Origin: Choricystis sp. odSpoLacu1
Taxonomy: Eukaryota; Chlorophyta; Trebouxiophyceae
Reading direction: 5' to 3'
NCBI GenBank assembly: GCA_958009055.1
Contig: OY253653.1
Coordinates: 744,001-808,000, forward strand
DNA: 64,000 nucleotides
Shown here: positions 51,137 to 61,580 of the stretch, piece by piece
Layout: every line of letters begins with the position of its first letter
How positions within the stretch are numbered: position 1 is the first letter of the stretch
Notes under the pieces: model-generated
Database searches by the model: none
What the model was told of the DNA's origin: nothing
What the model saw: only the letters and a program-made list of their open reading frames with translations
Made by a program: the position numbers and the translations under genes

Positions 51137-52174
51137 TCACGCCCCCCCCGCCAACACCCGCATCATCACGTCGCTCAACCCGCCACCCCCCCCACCCCCA
51201 CCAAACACAGCCCCACACGCCCTCTCCGCCAGGGGGGGCAGGTCGCCCGACCGCTCCAGAGCCGGCCCAAACTCACGCGCCACGGTGGCGGCCAGGGCAG
51301 GGCTGCCCCGCTGCAACGCGCTGATGAACAGCTTGGCAAATGAGGTGTAGGGGTCGTTCTCTCCTGGTGGGTTGGGGCCAGCAGCTGCGGCTTGCAGCAA
51401 GGCCGCAGCGTCGGCGACCGCGTCCGCAGAACTCGCGCCATCGCCCGCGCCCGCCGTCTGCAGCGCCGCCCGCGCCACCCAGGCGCCACGCTCGCTGACC
51501 GGGACGGAGGACGAGGCGTCTGCCACAGCAGCCGCAAATGAGGCGGGCGACCGGGACCGCGCCCAGTGTGGGGCCGCGGCGGCTAGCCCTTTCGCGCCGC
51601 CGCCCGCCGCCGCATCCAGCGCTGCAGCACACGCCAGGTGCAGCCTGGCCAGCGTGTCTGTGTCTGCGCCGCTGTCCCTCGCCCACTTGACGGCGGACGC
51701 GGCGAAGCGGGCGGCTTCGGTATCGGCGCGGGAGGTGGCAAACGCGTCGAGCAGCCTCAGCACCCTGGCCAGGGGCAGGGGGGGGCCGCCGTCGGCGGAT
51801 GGGGGTTCATCGGCGCGCACGCCGTCCGCGGTGTAGGTATCCAGCAGGGCGGACGCCAGCTCGGAGCCGCAGGTGATCTGCGGGTAGGGAGGGAAGGGGG
51901 ATCGAATGAGCGGAAGAAAAGAAAAAAACGTGGGCGCCTCCTCGCCCTCTTCTCTCCACCACCACCCTCTCCCATCACCCACACACACCTGTCCCGCCGC
52001 CAGCTGGGCCGCCGCCCCGCGCTCGGTCAGGTCGGCCGCGTCGGCGCGCGCGCCGCGCGCGCGCAGGCGCGCGGCGACTGTCTTGATGACTTGTTGGCCT
52101 TCATAGGGTGCGCCCGCGCCGGTGGCGGCGGCCAGACGGTCCAGGGCTTTGGTGACGGCGGGGGCGAGGGCCAT
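51137..52174 (-). CDS. GET4: GET4 tail-anchored protein targeting factor
   Basis: Cytosolic helical-repeat partner of GET5/BAG6 that hands tail-anchored proteins to GET3. Exon 1 52174-51986, intron 108 nt, exon 2 51877-51137; 309 aa. Family features: YEGQQVIKTVAARLRARG near the N-terminus, ERGAAAQLAAGQ at the splice, GSELASALLDTYTADGV, FAASAVKWARDSG, VARAALQTAGAG, PYTSFAKLFISALQRG and the terminal GGLSDVMMRVLAGGA. The match is by pattern, since the sequence is Ala-enriched. Confidence 0.82.
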   Translation of the reverse strand: MALAPAVTKALDRLAAATGAGAPYEGQQVIKTVAARLRARGARADAADLTERGAAAQLAAGQVCVGDGRGWWWREEGEEAPTFFSFLPLIRSPFPPYPQITCGSELASALLDTYTADGVRADEPPSADGGPPLPLARVLRLLDAFATSRADTEAARFAASAVKWARDSGADTDTLARLHLACAAALDAAAGGGAKGLAAAAPHWARSRSPASFAAAVADASSSVPVSERGAWVARAALQTAGAGDGASSADAVADAAALLQAAAAGPNPPGENDPYTSFAKLFISALQRGSPALAATVAREFGPALERSGDLPPLAERACGAVFGGGGGGGGLSDVMMRVLAGGA

Positions 52175-52479
52175 CGGGACGAAAATGCGACGGCGTCGAG
52201 AAAGAAAAAAGAGGTCGGTGTGCTAACACTCTCGCGCCCGTGGTCGCACATACGCAGCCCTGCGCGTTTTGGACGCCTGCGCTCGCACCCACGCTCCGCC
52301 ACCACTACGGTAAGACTTGCACATACGCGCGCCCAATGCGTGTGGAATGCGGAGGCTTGGGGAGGGCACCGACACCCGACGCTCCGCGACACCGACCCTC
52401 ACCCTTTTCCTCCCGATTCCGACACCCTCTCAGCCGTCTCCCTCTTTTCTGCACGTCCTCACGCCCACTGCCACTCACC
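52175..52479. promoter_or_regulatory. Divergent promoter region GET4/FLP
   Basis: 305 bp between the GET4 and FLP start codons. Sequence alone does not show a defined element; the FLP side is CT-rich. Confidence 0.4.
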
Positions 52480-53682
52480 ATGCACGCCCTGACGCCCGCC
52501 CCGCGGCCGGGCCTGCACCTTCCCCCCCGCACCGCGCGCGCGCCACCGCGGACCGTCCGCGCCGACGCACTGCCCTCCGGCCGCCGCGCCCTGCTGCTGT
52601 CCCTGCTGGGCGGGGCTGCGGGGTTGACGGGTGTCGCAGGTGACGCTGTCGCCGCCACGGAAGCCCCCCCCAAGCGGGGCGCCCCCCCCACCGGCAGCGA
52701 GCCCTTCCTGTCACGCTCGGGCGCGCGCGGCGTGCTGGCTGAGGAGGAGAGGCGCCTGTTCCAGCTGCGCATGCAGAAGGAGGGCGAAGTGATTCAGGTG
52801 AGAGGTGGGGAGAGGTGGAGAGAGTGTCAGTTTTGGGTGTGCGGCCTTTCTTTCTTCACCACCCCCACCTCTCCTCCCCCACCACAACAGGAGTTTGACC
52901 GCGCCCGCGCGGAGCTCCTCGAAGAAGAGAACGAGCCCGGCCGCATCGGCCAACTGTGCGCCACCCCGTTCGGCATCGATGTCGTGGGCATCATTACTTT
53001 TGTTGCCCTCACTGGTGCTTTCGTGGGTGGTTTTTCTGCACGCGCGCGCAAGGCCGACATTGAACGCCTCAACGACCAGCTGCGCAAGATCAACCTGTCC
53101 CTGCGCCAGCAGGCACGGGCGGGCACGGTGCACGCGCCGGGGTTGAACTACGCGCCCCAGCCGATTGGTGGGGGTGGTTCGCCTCGCGTCGCCGCGCCCG
53201 CGCCGCCGGCTGCTGCAGCTGCTGCCGCGCCGGCCGCCACCACCGACGCTCCTGCCGTCACCGCCCTCACATCCGCCTCCTCCATCATTTCCCTGGATGA
53301 CGATGACGTCTCCCCTGAGCTGCGCTCCTGCATTGCCTCCCTGCGCGATGGCAAGCGCCTGCTGAAAGACCGCGACGGGCGCGGCGCGATGGCGCGCTTT
53401 GAAAAGGCGTTGATGCTGGCTGAATCCATGGCCGACCCGGTGCACGAGAAGCGGGCGGTGCGGGGGCTGGCCGCCGCGTCGCGGCTGAATGGGGACAGGC
53501 GGGCGTCGATTGCCCACTTGGAGCGTGTGCTGGCGCTGTCGCGCGCGCACGGCGACACGGTGGGCGACTCGGACGCACTCGGCACGATCGCCGACATGTA
53601 CACCGAGCTGGGTGCCTTCGAAAAGGCTGCTGAATACTATGACAGGTACATCGCGACCATGGCCAAGGATGGGCCGGTGTGA
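52480..53682 (+). CDS. FLP: FLU-like TPR protein (FLP), regulator of chlorophyll synthesis
   Basis: FLU/FLP proteins hold back 5-aminolevulinate synthesis by contacting glutamyl-tRNA reductase at the thylakoid. Exon 1 52480-52797 has a transit peptide and a lumenal-type signal (GRRALLLSLLGGAAGLTGVA). Intron 93 nt; exon 2 from 52891 encodes a charged helix, a membrane segment (GIDVVGIITFVALTGAFVGG), the signature INLSLRQQARAGTVHAPGLN, and a C-terminal TPR domain (GAMARFEKALMLAESM, HLERVLALSRAHGDTVGDSD, FEKAAEYYDRYI). Architecture matches Chlamydomonas FLP. Confidence 0.88.
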   Translation: MHALTPAPRPGLHLPPRTARAPPRTVRADALPSGRRALLLSLLGGAAGLTGVAGDAVAATEAPPKRGAPPTGSEPFLSRSGARGVLAEEERRLFQLRMQKEGEVIQVRGGERWRECQFWVCGLSFFTTPTSPPPPQQEFDRARAELLEEENEPGRIGQLCATPFGIDVVGIITFVALTGAFVGGFSARARKADIERLNDQLRKINLSLRQQARAGTVHAPGLNYAPQPIGGGGSPRVAAPAPPAAAAAAAPAATTDAPAVTALTSASSIISLDDDDVSPELRSCIASLRDGKRLLKDRDGRGAMARFEKALMLAESMADPVHEKRAVRGLAAASRLNGDRRASIAHLERVLALSRAHGDTVGDSDALGTIADMYTELGAFEKAAEYYDRYIATMAKDGPV

Positions 53683-53808
53683 GGGCGTTTTTAACCTTTG
53701 CGTGTGTGTGTGTGAATCGATTTTCCTTCCATCATCCTCGTTCCCTCCTTGACAAAGAAACAAAAAGCGCGAGTTACACACACACACACACACAACCACA
53801 CTCTCTCT
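53683..53808. other. Short convergent 3' region with (CA)n
   Basis: 126 bp shared by the 3' ends of FLP and FTSH4. It contains (TG)n at 53701-53713 and (CA)n near 53777-53793. Confidence 0.5.
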
Positions 53809-56167
53809 CTACAGCGCGGGCGGCACCCGCCCTCTGCCCCCGCCCACCAGCTCCCGAATCTGGGTGCCCGTCAGCGTCTCCTTGTCCAGCAACTCGCTCG
53901 CCAGCGCGTGCAGGTCTGCCTCGTGCGCCGTCAGCAGGCGTTTGGCGCGCTCGTAGGCAGCAGCCAGCAAAGACCGCACCTCGGCCTCCACCGCGGCCCG
54001 CGTTTCCGGGGAGACGGCGGCGGAGTCGTAAGGAATCGCAACAGCGCCGAGAGCGCTCATCCCAAAGCGTGTGACCATCGCGCGCGCGAGGCGCGTCGCC
54101 TGCTCCAGGTCGGAGGAGGCGCCGGTGGTCACATCGCCCTCTCCAAATATGAGCTCCTCGGCGACGCGCCCCCCCATGCAGACGTCCAGTTTGGCGAGCA
54201 GCTGCCTGCGCGACGTCGACGACTCGTCATCCGCGTCGGGCAGCTGGGTCACACTCCCCAGCGACATCCCACGCGGCACGATGGTCGCCTTGTGCAACGG
54301 GTGGGCGCCCTCCGTGTGCAGGGCGACGAGGGCGTGGCCGCCTTCATGGTAGGCGGTGAGTTTGCGGTGTTTGGGGGACTGCGCGGCCGACTTGCGCTCG
54401 GCGCCCATCACCACTCGATCACGTGCCGCCTCCAGGTGGGTTTGAGAGACAGCCACCGCGCCCGCGCGGGCGGCATCCAATGCAGCCAGGTTGACGACGT
54501 TGGCCAGGTCGGCGCCCGAGAACCCCGGCGTGCCGCGCGCGAGCACTTTGGCGTCGACGTCAGGCGTGAGCGGTACCCCCTTCATCTTGGTCTCCAGAAT
54601 GGCTTGCCGCCCCACGACGTCGGGGTTGGGCACCACCACGTGGCGATCGAAGCGGCCAGGCCTGGTGAGGGCGGTGTCGAGTGCGTCCCCAATGTTGGTC
54701 GCCGCAATCACAATCACGCCCTCGCTCGGCTTGAACCCATCCATCTCCACCAACAACTGGTTGAGCGTCATCTTCATGTACTGCTGGTCTTTAGGGTTGC
54801 GGGTGCCGCCGATGGCGTCCACTTCGTCGATGAAGACGATGCAGGGGGCGGCTTTCTTGGCGGCGGCAAACAGGTCGCGCACGCGGCGCGCGCCGACGCC
54901 GACAAACATCTCCTCAAACTCGGACCCCGACGTGCAGAAGAAGGGGACGCCGGCTTCACCTGCCACGGCGCGGGCGAGCAGGGTTTTGCCGGTGCCGGGG
55001 GGGCCGACCAGGAGGACTCCCTTTGGCAGCTTGCCACCGAGCGCGGTGAACCTTGATGGGTCCTTCAAATACGCCACCACCTCCTCCAGCTCATTCTTGG
55101 CTTCGTCTACGCCCTTGACATCGTCAAACCGGGCGGTCGACCCCAGCTGGGGGCGCAGATCGGGGGAGTGCAGCACGCCGCGCCCGAGCGGGCCGCGCTC
55201 GTCCATGAGGGCGCCCGCGCCTGAGACGAGGACGAAGGCCAGGCCCAAGGTGCGCAGGGTGCGCCAAAACTGGGCGCGGGCGGTGGGTTCGGCGGCGGAG
55301 GTGACGAGGGGGTTGGCAGCGGTGCCTAGAGGGGCAGCGAGGGAGGAGGCGGAGCGTGCAGCGGCGGCAGCGCTGGCCGCGCCAAAGAAGCCGCCACCGC
55401 TGCTGCCAGCATTGGCCAGCGCTCTGCCAAAAGGGGATGAGGATGCATACAGTGGAGGCGGGGGTGGGGCGTAGGCTGGCGGCGCGCTCCACGGCGCGCC
55501 CGCTGACGACGCGCCAAACCGCGCCCCACTCCGCGCCGCCGCGCCACCACTCCCCAGAGAGCTAGCCAACGCGGCCGCATCCAGGCGGTCGGCTTTGACG
55601 AGGGCTTTGACGTACTCGCCCAGGGAGGACGACGACGCGGTGACGCGCCCCGACTCATACAGCTGGATGACGGCCTCCGCGTCGCCGCGGACGTTGAGGT
55701 CGCGCAGGTAGGCGGCCTGTGTGTGTGAGGGGGTGTGTGGGTTGGTGGGTGGAGGTGGTGTGGGTTGGGCAGCACCTGCCCTTCTGGAAGGGGGCCGGCG
55801 CGCTGGCACGTCGGCGTTTGTGGCGTCCCATTGCCACCACGCCCCCCCACGCCCACACTCGCCGCCACCTCCTGTCGAACACACACACACACGCTCATAA
55901 CAATCCCCTCTCACGCCCACCACAGACCTGGCCCGCCGTGTCGGGCGGCATGTCAAAGCCGCTGTTGTAGCGACGCGAACGCCTATTCGTCGCGCGGGAG
56001 CCGCGGCGTGCGCCGGTGCGGGCCGCGGTCAGCTGTGTGGAGGGTGGATGTGTGTGTTGTTGGTGGGTGCCTACGTTGGAAAGACCGCGGCCGCGGGCGT
56101 GGGCGGGACACACCGGAAAGCCCCGACCCAACAAAACACGCACCGCTGCCGCTGCCGCTGGCCGCAT
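53809..56167 (-). CDS. FTSH4: Mitochondrial i-AAA metalloprotease FTSH4/YME1-like
   Basis: Last exon 55716-53809 (635 aa). N-terminal part [20 protein letters not shown] and [17 protein letters not shown] match plant FTSH4; a single membrane segment [14 protein letters not shown] follows (one, as in i-AAA enzymes). [11 protein letters not shown] (Walker A), [10 protein letters not shown] (Walker B), RPGRFDRH (arginine finger), and the zinc site HEGGH. The upstream part 56167-55928 gives [19 protein letters not shown], a mitochondrial-type leader. Within it, gtaggc...acacag could be a 42-nt intron (56074-56033); it is in frame either way. A 211-nt intron (55927-55717) precedes the last exon. 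Confidence 0.92.
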
Positions 56168-56382
56168 GGTGTCGACGCGAAGGAGGGCGTGCGCTCCGTG
56201 TGTGTCGGCACGGAGTGCGAGGTGTGCCTGTTGTCGGCGCAGGAGGGGAGCGCGTCCCAGGGGGTCGGCTGAAAGAAAAGTGAAGCGCCACCCCGACCGA
56301 CGCCAAATGCCACTCTTCGCTCGGCCTCTTGCGCCGCCCCATCCCTCCCTCCACCCCCCCCCCCCCTCCTCAACTACACACC

Positions 56383-58104
56383 ATGGGGCGCGGCGCTCGA
56401 GCCCGCCCCTTCATCGACAAGAAGACGGCCACCACCTACTCCCTCGTCTTCCGGTCGGCCGAAGACTCGACGGCCGCCGGTGGCGACGACGCCCCCCCGG
56501 AGCGCGCCCTGGTGGACGCGCGGGCGGGGGTGCGCATTGGCGTGCCTGACGCTGCCGCTGTGGCGGCGGCGGGTCCCGCGCCAGACAGAGGGCCGCTGGC
56601 ATGGCTGGCGGCAGAGGAGGGGCCGCCGGCGGGACTGCCCGCTGAACGGCGGCGCGAACTGCTGGAGCTGGGTTTCCCAGATGATGGGTACGACTATGGC
56701 AAGCACATGAGGGCGCCCGGCGGGTTGGCACAAGGGGATACCAGCCTGGAGGGCGCGCCTGCAGGTGACGACGGTGGACCGTCAGTGTTTGTGGCTGCTG
56801 CCTCCGTCGCCGCCGTCGCGCCCGACGTGCGCGTGGACGATGCGACCAGGCTGACGCTGCACGAAACTGCGCCAGATGACGATGCAGCTGCCGCGGCGGC
56901 GGCCGGGGTGACCGCGTTCAGTCGGCGTGTCGCGGCCAGGCCGCGGAAAGGGGCACTTGCTGCCGCAGTGGCCGAAGTCGCAGCTCGGCTAGAAGCCCAG
57001 GAACTGGACGACGGTGACGATGACGTCTCCATTGGGGGCTCCCTGCAGGACGACTTTGTGCTGGCGGCCGCTGCCGCGCCGTCGACGGATGGAGAGGGTG
57101 TGAGCGATGACGACGACGGCTCGGCGTCCGACGACGACGACACCTGCCCCTCCGACGCATCCTGGGCCTCCTCCGGCGGCGACGCGCCCACCGCCTTGCC
57201 CACCGGTTTTGGTGGTGATGGCGGCAGCGCTCCCCACCCCCCCGCCTCGCGGCGGGCGGGGTCGATAGCTTCCACTTATTGGCGCCCCGAACGCACCGAC
57301 CGCCCCCCCGCCCTGGCCGACGTGGACGCCGCCTTTGAGGCGGTGGCCCTGCAGTATGATTCGGACGAGATTGGGGAGCTGGACGACCTGGCGGACGCGG
57401 GGGAGTTGGATGCCGGCCTGCGTAAAGAGGCGGGTGTCTACGACCGCGTCTTTGACCAATTCCTGGCCGCCCACGCGACGCGCGACCACGCACACGAGGG
57501 CGGCCAACACTATGTGGCCGCCATCAGTGCGGTTGGGGAGGACGACGCAGCGGCTGCCACGGTGGAGGTCGCGCGCGCCGCGATGGCGCGCGCGCGGTTG
57601 GAGGAGGAGGCGGCCGACGCGCGGGCAGACGACGATGCAGACGACCCGCCTGACGCTCACCCACGCTACCCTCCCTCGCTCCCCGACCGTGAGCCCGCGT
57701 GGGACTGTGAGACCGTGCTGTCGCTGGCGCCTTCCACCGCGTCCACGTGCCGTCCGAGCGTCCTGGGCGAACCGGCACGCAGGCGGCGCACACGCCCCGC
57801 CACGCTGCTGGAGGGTGGCCTGCTGGACCAGATGACTCTGTCGCGCAAGACGGGGATGCCGCTGGGGGCGGGCAGTACGGTTAACGCTGTGCCAGCGGCA
57901 GCCGCACCGCGCACGCCCCAACAACCCGTGCGCCGCCCCGGCGAAACCGCCGATGAAAAGAAGGCGCGCAAAGCCGCGGTCAAGGAGGCGCGGCGCGAGG
58001 CGCGGGCCACCAAGAAGGAGACGGCGGCGCTGCTTAAAGAGGCGCAGGGGTCGATCGCGACGCGCAAGGCGGTGCCGCGTGTGGAGGGCGTGCACATCGC
58101 TTGA
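56383..58104 (+). CDS. LTV1: LTV1 40S ribosome biogenesis factor
   Basis: Late 40S assembly factor released by casein kinase 1. 573 aa, no intron. Start motif RPFIDKKTATTYSLVFRSAE is the LTV1 N-terminal signature; DDGYDYGKHMRAPGG follows, then acidic stretches, ALQYDSDEIGELDDLADAGE, and a basic coiled tail (DEKKARKAAVKEARREARAT). TGMPLG precedes the last helix. The ATG at 56383 is in good context (acaccATGG). Divergent from FTSH4, 215 bp between ATGs. Confidence 0.9.
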   Translation: MGRGARARPFIDKKTATTYSLVFRSAEDSTAAGGDDAPPERALVDARAGVRIGVPDAAAVAAAGPAPDRGPLAWLAAEEGPPAGLPAERRRELLELGFPDDGYDYGKHMRAPGGLAQGDTSLEGAPAGDDGGPSVFVAAASVAAVAPDVRVDDATRLTLHETAPDDDAAAAAAAGVTAFSRRVAARPRKGALAAAVAEVAARLEAQELDDGDDDVSIGGSLQDDFVLAAAAAPSTDGEGVSDDDDGSASDDDDTCPSDASWASSGGDAPTALPTGFGGDGGSAPHPPASRRAGSIASTYWRPERTDRPPALADVDAAFEAVALQYDSDEIGELDDLADAGELDAGLRKEAGVYDRVFDQFLAAHATRDHAHEGGQHYVAAISAVGEDDAAAATVEVARAAMARARLEEEAADARADDDADDPPDAHPRYPPSLPDREPAWDCETVLSLAPSTASTCRPSVLGEPARRRRTRPATLLEGGLLDQMTLSRKTGMPLGAGSTVNAVPAAAAPRTPQQPVRRPGETADEKKARKAAVKEARREARATKKETAALLKEAQGSIATRKAVPRVEGVHIA

Positions 58105-58218
58105 TGTTTGTTTCTGTGTTTTGTGTTGTTTGCGTGCTTTCAGTTTGTTAAACCACCACACGTGTGCTGGAAAAAATTAATAATCAGAAACCATTCTTTC
58201 TTCTTCTTTCTTTCTTGT

Positions 58219-58992
58219 TCACCCGCTTTCCGCCTCTGCTTCACCCCCAAACTCCTCAAACAACGCCCTCTCCACCAGTCCCTCCAGCGCGGAAACTTTA
58301 TCCAACGCTCTCTCCATGCCCTCCGTCGCGGCGGCCGCTGCGCGCCTGTCGCCTTCGGTCGCGCGGTCCAACAAATCGTCCAACAACGACAGCGACCTCA
58401 ACGCCGCGTCCGCCTCATCCACAATGGTTTGAGCCAGCGCCCGCTCAGACTGGGGCAGCCCCGTGGCCACGTTGCGGGCGACGGCTTGCAGCACGCACGT
58501 CGAGCCGCCGCCCGTGCCTGTGAGGGAGGCAGGCAGGGGCAGGGCGCCATCGAGGGCGTCCGCGGTGAAGCAGGCGAGCGACGCGGAGCGCACTTGCTTG
58601 AGGATGGGGCGGTACGCTGCCGGCGGGGGCAGGCCGTCGCGTGACAACGACGTCGGTGTGACGTCCGCGGCGGCCAGCAGGGCGTCGGCGGCGGCCAGCA
58701 GGCGTTCGCGCGTGACCTTGATGGGCGTCAGCAACCGCTTGCCCCCGTCCGCCGTCTGCCGGCTGCGCAGGAAGGCGGCGATCGCGGTGGACGCCCGCCC
58801 CGCGAACGAGGACGGGTCGGCGGCAACTGCGGCGTGTGGGTGGAGGAGGGGGGCCGCGGCCAGGGTCGCGGCAGCCAGCAGGGCGCGCCGGGGGAGGGAG
58901 GGTGGCACGCAGGCGACGGCGGCGTGTGTCGGCGCGGCGGCCGGGGAGGCGGGCGGGCGGCTGGGCGGGACGAGGCTCGAAACACACGGCAT
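58219..58992 (-). CDS. Predicted thylakoid-lumen helical protein, function unknown
   Basis: 257 aa, single exon. The N-terminus combines a Ser/Ala/Pro-rich transit peptide with a twin-arginine lumenal signal (LPRRALLAAATLAAAPLL, then AAVAADP as likely cleavage site). The mature part is helical: KVTRERLLAAADALLAAADV, ILKQVRSASLACFTADALDG, QSERALAQTIVDEADAALRS and ALEGLVERALFEEFGGEA. Two Cys (SLACFT, STCVLQ) could form a disulphide. I do not recognise the family. Confidence 0.7.
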   Translation of the reverse strand: MPCVSSLVPPSRPPASPAAAPTHAAVACVPPSLPRRALLAAATLAAAPLLHPHAAVAADPSSFAGRASTAIAAFLRSRQTADGGKRLLTPIKVTRERLLAAADALLAAADVTPTSLSRDGLPPPAAYRPILKQVRSASLACFTADALDGALPLPASLTGTGGGSTCVLQAVARNVATGLPQSERALAQTIVDEADAALRSLSLLDDLLDRATEGDRRAAAAATEGMERALDKVSALEGLVERALFEEFGGEAEAESG

Positions 58993-59204
58993 TTGGACAA
59001 CGGGTTTGTTTTGTGTCGGGGCCCCGTCGAAAACCGCGCGCTGTCCCTTTCTCTCGGTGTCGAAACCACACCCCACCAACACCCAGTTTTTGTTCCACAC
59101 GAAAGTCGAAACCACACGAGTGTCGCCCACACGCACATGAAAGAAAAAAAAGAAGCCCCACCCCCGGTCGCCCTCCCTGTCCACCATGGTCCTCCTCCCT
59201 GCCA
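58993..59204. other. Intergenic region between TOC75 stop and lumenal-protein start
   Basis: 212 bp, both genes minus strand, carrying the promoter of the lumenal protein. It contains no supported feature. Confidence 0.4.
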
Positions 59205-61580
59205 TCAAAACCGCTCCCCATACCGCACCCACCACGCCCCCCTCCCCGCGTACGCGTCGGCCGCGTACTCGACGCGCGCCGCCCCCATCTTGGCGCCCCA
59301 CCCATAGCCCGCCCCCGACCCGGGGCGCCGGTAGAAGGCGGTCGGGTTGCCGCGCAGTTCGGAGGACGAACCAAGATCGGTCGTCAGTTCGCCAAACGAG
59401 TAGACAGTCGCCCCCGCCAGCGGGGCCCTGAACTCCACCGCGCCCTCCGCGAAGCGGCGCGCGGTGGCGACTTCGCCTGTCCCCACGCCGCGCAGGGAGT
59501 GGGGGCCGCCCAGGGGAAACGCCTCGTAGGCTGGCAGGGAGCCGAGCGCGCCGCCGATGCGGCCGTGCAGCACGAGCGTGGGTGGCGGCAACGCAGCCGA
59601 CAACGACGGCCGCGGCGCAATGATCTCGGGCAAGCGGAAAGGCAGGCGCGCAAAGCGCGTCATGGACAGCACAGCCCGGTTGAAGACGGGGGCAGTCGTG
59701 CCGACGCCGACGCCGTGGTCCACGGTCACCACGTCACGTGCCCCCACTGTCTGCCCTCCCTCGGACCACGTGGTGTCGCGGGCCAGCATGCCCTGCAGGT
59801 AGACGACGCGGTCGAGGCCTTTGTCGGAGAGGGTGGTGGGGGGGCCGCCGCCGGCGAGGACCCCCGTCGGCAGCGCGCGCGTGCCGCGCGGCGCGAGCGC
59901 GCCGCCCTCATCCCGCGCAGACACTTGTTCCGCCACCACGCCCACGCTGCCGTGCGAGTTGCGGGAGTAGCGCTCGGTGTAGGCGACTTTGACGCCCGCC
60001 CGGTCGACAAAGACGGGGGGGACGTCATCCCCGGAGCCAGGGGCCGCCGCAAACACCGGCGACACGCGCCGCGCGTTGAAGGCGGCGAGCGTCAGCGCGC
60101 CCTTGTGCGGGTCCCGCGGCCCGCGCACGTAGGGCCAGCGTCCCTCCACCCTGAAACCCAGGTCGTCGGCGGGGGACAGCAGGTTGGCGGACGTGAGGGA
60201 GGCGGAGGCCGACGCGCCCGTGCCGCGCACGTTGCGGTCTTCGTACGTGAGCGACCCACCGGGAGCAAACGCCACGATGGACGGCTTGCCCCCATCCCCG
60301 GGCGCCACCGCCCACTCGGCCTCCAGGTCGGCGGTGCGGGCGGGGCGTTCTCGGACGAGGACGTCGATCTCCAGTTTGTCGCCCGACGCGTCGAGTGGTT
60401 TGGGCCACACTTGCACGTTGTCAAACAAGCCTAGCGCAAACACGTCGCGCAGGGCTTTGCGGGCATCGACACCATTGTTGAAGGGGTCGCCCTTTTTGAA
60501 GGGGAGTTCGCGCAGGACGACGTGGGGGGCGACGCCCGCGCGCACTGGGTTGCCTTCGTCGTCGACGGCCGTGACACGCACGCGCTCGACGCGGGGTTCG
60601 GAGACAACTGCGGTCACATCCCCTGTGGCCAGGCCGTCAAACCGCACGATGTGGCAGTGGGGGGCGAAGCCCATGCGGCCGTACCAACCGTCGACGACGT
60701 GCCGAATCGCGGCGAGGCGGCGGATGCCTGTCTCCCCCGCCGCCAACTCCACCACTTTGGCCGTCTCAGACAGCGGGATGGCGGGCCCACTCTTGGACGT
60801 GGTGGACACCACTTTGAAGGACTTCAAAGGAGGCCACTCTTTTTCGGTCACCACAAACTCGACGTGCGACTCGCCGCGCGGCGCGCCGGGGGCTTGCGTG
60901 ACGCGCGCGTCGACATTCGCAAACAGGCCCGTCTTCAGCAGCCGCCTCAAGTCGGTGGCCACGTCGGCACGGGTGGCAGAGAAGCCGGGCTGGCAGGCCA
61001 GGCCTTCGAGGAGTTCGTCCTCGGTGGGGACGCCGGTGCCGGAGGGGAGGCCAGAGGTAGAGACGCGCGCGACGTGAAACGCGGTGGCAGACGCGCCTGT
61101 GACGCGGGGTTTGCGCCCGTCGCCATCTTCGTCGCCGTCGCCGTCTTCATCGTCAAAGTCGTCGTCCTCAAAGTCATCTTCTTCTTCTTCTTCGTCGTCG
61201 TCGTCCGACGCGGCGGCAGCGAGGTCGGCGAGTGGGGCCGCGGCGCTGCCACCACCGCCGCTGCCGCCGCCACCACCACCGCCGCCACCGCCAAACCAGT
61301 TGAAGGGACCGCCACCGCCGCCACCGCCGAGAGACACGGCGGCCAGCGGAGGCAGGACCCAGCTGGACACCAGGCCAGCGATGTGGGTGTCTGCGGCCGT
61401 CCAGCCAAGAGGCGCAGGGGCGGCAGGCTCCCCAATTCCGTCGTCACTGGAGGCGGATGCGACAATGCGGCCGGGGGCGCGGGCAGCGCGAGCCGCGGGC
61501 GGGCGGGGCGCGGCGGAGCGGCGTGCTGGGCCGGCCGCCGACAGCGTGCGCGCCCGCGTCGCGTGGGCGAGGGCCGGCAT
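59205..61580 (-). CDS. TOC75: TOC75 chloroplast outer-envelope protein-import channel (Omp85)
   Basis: 791 aa, no intron. Order: transit peptide (MPALAHATRARTLSAAGPAR), a Gly-rich stretch (GGGGGGPFNWFGGGGG) like the envelope-stop polyglycine of TOC75-III, an acidic insert (EEEEDDFEDDDFDDEDGD) specific to this protein, POTRA domains (GFSATRADVATDLRRLLKTG, LFANVDARV; FKKGDPFNNGVDARKALRDV), and the 16-strand barrel with GPHSLRGVGTGEVATARRF (the L6 loop VRGF/Y-type motif) and the C-terminal GWGAKMGAARVEYA. Divergent from UTP11, 216 bp between ATGs. Confidence 0.94.
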   Translation of the reverse strand: MPALAHATRARTLSAAGPARRSAAPRPPAARAARAPGRIVASASSDDGIGEPAAPAPLGWTAADTHIAGLVSSWVLPPLAAVSLGGGGGGGPFNWFGGGGGGGGGGSGGGGSAAAPLADLAAAASDDDDEEEEEDDFEDDDFDDEDGDGDEDGDGRKPRVTGASATAFHVARVSTSGLPSGTGVPTEDELLEGLACQPGFSATRADVATDLRRLLKTGLFANVDARVTQAPGAPRGESHVEFVVTEKEWPPLKSFKVVSTTSKSGPAIPLSETAKVVELAAGETGIRRLAAIRHVVDGWYGRMGFAPHCHIVRFDGLATGDVTAVVSEPRVERVRVTAVDDEGNPVRAGVAPHVVLRELPFKKGDPFNNGVDARKALRDVFALGLFDNVQVWPKPLDASGDKLEIDVLVRERPARTADLEAEWAVAPGDGGKPSIVAFAPGGSLTYEDRNVRGTGASASASLTSANLLSPADDLGFRVEGRWPYVRGPRDPHKGALTLAAFNARRVSPVFAAAPGSGDDVPPVFVDRAGVKVAYTERYSRNSHGSVGVVAEQVSARDEGGALAPRGTRALPTGVLAGGGPPTTLSDKGLDRVVYLQGMLARDTTWSEGGQTVGARDVVTVDHGVGVGTTAPVFNRAVLSMTRFARLPFRLPEIIAPRPSLSAALPPPTLVLHGRIGGALGSLPAYEAFPLGGPHSLRGVGTGEVATARRFAEGAVEFRAPLAGATVYSFGELTTDLGSSSELRGNPTAFYRRPGSGAGYGWGAKMGAARVEYAADAYAGRGAWWVRYGERF

